A stretch of DNA of 6,581 nucleotides from an uncultured Ruminococcus sp. (lineage in GTDB: Bacteria > Bacillota > Clostridia > Oscillospirales > Ruminococcaceae): positions 1-6,581 of the forward strand of contig CAMHUJ010000099.1 in the NCBI GenBank assembly GCA_946188175.1, given 5' to 3'. Shown here one piece after another: positions 5,791 through 6,581 of the stretch (position 1 is its first letter; the number at the start of each line of letters is the position of its first letter). Made by a program: the position numbers and the translations under genes. A model generated the notes under the pieces. The model worked only from the letters and a program-made list of their open reading frames with translations. It had not been told where the DNA came from and searched no databases.

Positions 5791-5793
5791 TTC

Positions 5794-6300
5794 TTACTCT
5801 CCGGACTCGGTCAGTGTGCTGTTGACGAACATATCATAGATGCGGCGGACAGCCTCCTCGAAGTCACCGTCCAGCAGACCGATGATGATATTCAGCTCAC
5901 TGGAGCCCTGGTCGATCATCTTGACATTGATGCGCGCATGTGCCAGTGCCGCAAAAATTCTTGCAGCGGTACCGCGCGTTCTGCGCATCCCGCGACCGAC
6001 GACCGCCAGCAGGGAGATGCCGTGCTCCAGCTCGCAGACATCCGGCTCAACGGCCTTGCGGATGCGGGAGAGCACCGTCTTTTCTCTGCCCTTGATCGCG
6101 TCCTCCGCGAGGATGATCGACATGGTGTCGATGCCCGACGGCATGTGCTCAAAGGAGATACCCATTTCTTCCAGAACGGAAAGCACCTTGCGGCAGAAGC
6201 CGAGCTCCGCATTCATCATAGCCTTCTGAATATTGATCGCGCAGAAGCCCTTTTTTCCCGCGATACCGGTGATCGTATAGCCGGTCAGTGCATCGGAATC
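5794..6300 (-). CDS. lysC: Aspartate kinase, C-terminal regulatory part (two ACT domains), downstream of a frameshift
   Basis: This frame encodes 168 residues from DSDALTGYTITGIAGKKGF to the TAA at 5794. The first ACT domain spans about the first 65 residues and contains the family's SFEHMPSGIDTMSII stretch. The second follows with LLAVVGRGM, RGTAARIFAALAHARINVKMIDQGSSELNIIIG. These domains bind the feedback inhibitor (lysine and/or threonine) in aspartate kinases. The reading frame joins the kinase-domain frame only across a shift near 6295-6304, so this part has no natural start; the ATG codons at 6219 and 6216 are internal Met-Met codons of the family with only a poor SD. Sequence conservation is intact right up to the break. 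Either the gene is a recent pseudogene or one or a few bases are missing from the sequence. Confidence 0.85.
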   Translation of the reverse strand, partial: DSDALTGYTITGIAGKKGFCAINIQKAMMNAELGFCRKVLSVLEEMGISFEHMPSGIDTMSIILAEDAIKGREKTVLSRIRKAVEPDVCELEHGISLLAVVGRGMRRTRGTAARIFAALAHARINVKMIDQGSSELNIIIGLLDGDFEEAVRRIYDMFVNSTLTESGE

Positions 6301-6581
6301 GTACCGGGATCGGAGGGATCGTTTGTATTGCGGATGTTGGTGGGAATGCCCGCCTTATGTACCGGGAAGATCGCGTCCTCATGCAGCACGGTCGCGCCCA
6401 TATAGGACAGCTCGCGCAGCTCCTCATAGGTGATCGTGTTGATGACGGCAGCGTCCTTGACGATGCGCGGGTCAGCAACCAGCACGCCGGAAACATCCGT
6501 CCAGTTTTCGTACATGTCTGCGCGCACCGCTCTTGCGACGAGCGAGCCGGTGATATCGGAGCCGCCGCGGGAGAACGTGAT
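6285..6581 (-). CDS. lysC: Aspartate kinase, end of catalytic domain, broken by a frameshift (5' end outside window)
   Basis: This frame is open from the window edge and encodes 98 residues ending at TGA 6287-6285. Aspartate kinase phosphorylates L-aspartate with ATP, the first step to lysine, threonine, methionine and diaminopimelate. Visible family motifs are the nucleotide-site segment FSRGGSDITGS (3-13), YENWTDVSGVLVADPRI (25-40), TYEELRELSYMGATVLHEDAIFPV (51-74) and GIPTNIRNTNDPSDPGT (78-94). The match stops abruptly after DPGT: the last residues IPMH are off-family, while the expected continuation (TGIAGKKGF) resumes in another frame. The full family protein is about 400-460 residues, so the N-terminal substrate-binding part lies beyond the window. 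Confidence 0.88.
   Translation of the reverse strand: MTFSRGGSDITGSLVARAVRADMYENWTDVSGVLVADPRIVKDAAVINTITYEELRELSYMGATVLHEDAIFPVHKAGIPTNIRNTNDPSDPGTIPMH

Larger units (their letters stand above)
5573..5793. other. Gene-free gap between lysC and the operon promoter
   Basis: No credible coding region was found here. Short frames on both strands (for example 5566-5757 plus and 5569-5763 minus) lack ribosome binding sites and family resemblance. The gap holds the lysC terminator, a weak promoter candidate, three inverted repeats in a row and AT-rich DNA upstream of the operon -35 box. It is the only sizeable non-coding stretch besides 649-845. Confidence 0.6.

Noticed and set aside
5573..5793. 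Lysine riboswitch
   Set aside because: The gap is on the 3' side of lysC, whereas a riboswitch would precede the gene, outside the window. The stems here do not form the multi-helix junction of that class.

Overview
The window reads as chromosomal DNA of a Gram-positive Firmicute (Bacillota), most likely a Clostridia of the Ruminococcus/Oscillospiraceae kind. This is an inference from three things: strong AGGAGG ribosome binding sites, moderately GC-rich codon use, and the style of the aspartate kinase and of the short YtrA-type GntR regulator. The species cannot be named from the sequence alone. Every supported gene lies on the minus strand, so the region is transcribed from high to low coordinates. 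No tRNA, rRNA, CRISPR array, insertion sequence or integrase was seen.

In transcription order, the window opens (6581 down to 5794) with the C-terminal part of an aspartate kinase (lysC). It is interrupted near position 6300 by a frameshift between the end of the kinase domain and the two ACT domains. A probable terminator follows at 5790-5756. Next is a gene-free stretch of about 220 bases (5793-5573) with three inverted repeats and one weak promoter candidate.

The centre of the window (5572 to 710) is a compact five-gene operon with a near-consensus promoter (TTGACA, 17 bp, TATACT). A 42-bp operator with perfect 14-bp arms lies over its -10 box and start site. The genes are a 123-aa GntR/YtrA-type repressor, an ABC ATPase, two ABC-2-type membrane subunits, and a 635-aa exported, membrane-anchored serine hydrolase of the class C beta-lactamase / peptidase S12 family with four C-terminal membrane helices. 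The genes overlap or are 13-18 bases apart, and a strong intrinsic terminator closes the unit at 748-710. The simplest reading is a self-repressed envelope-stress or peptide-antibiotic response unit: the repressor senses or is relieved by a signal, the transporter handles the compound or a lipid/cell-wall intermediate, and the hydrolase acts outside the membrane on a peptide or peptidoglycan substrate. The substrate is unknown.

The low-coordinate end (648 to 1) is the start of a separately promoted, membrane-anchored alpha/beta hydrolase that runs out of the window. The most interesting items are the addition of the S12 hydrolase to a YtrA-like transporter operon, the three-half-site operator, the lysC frameshift, and the hairpin-rich gap between lysC and the operon.
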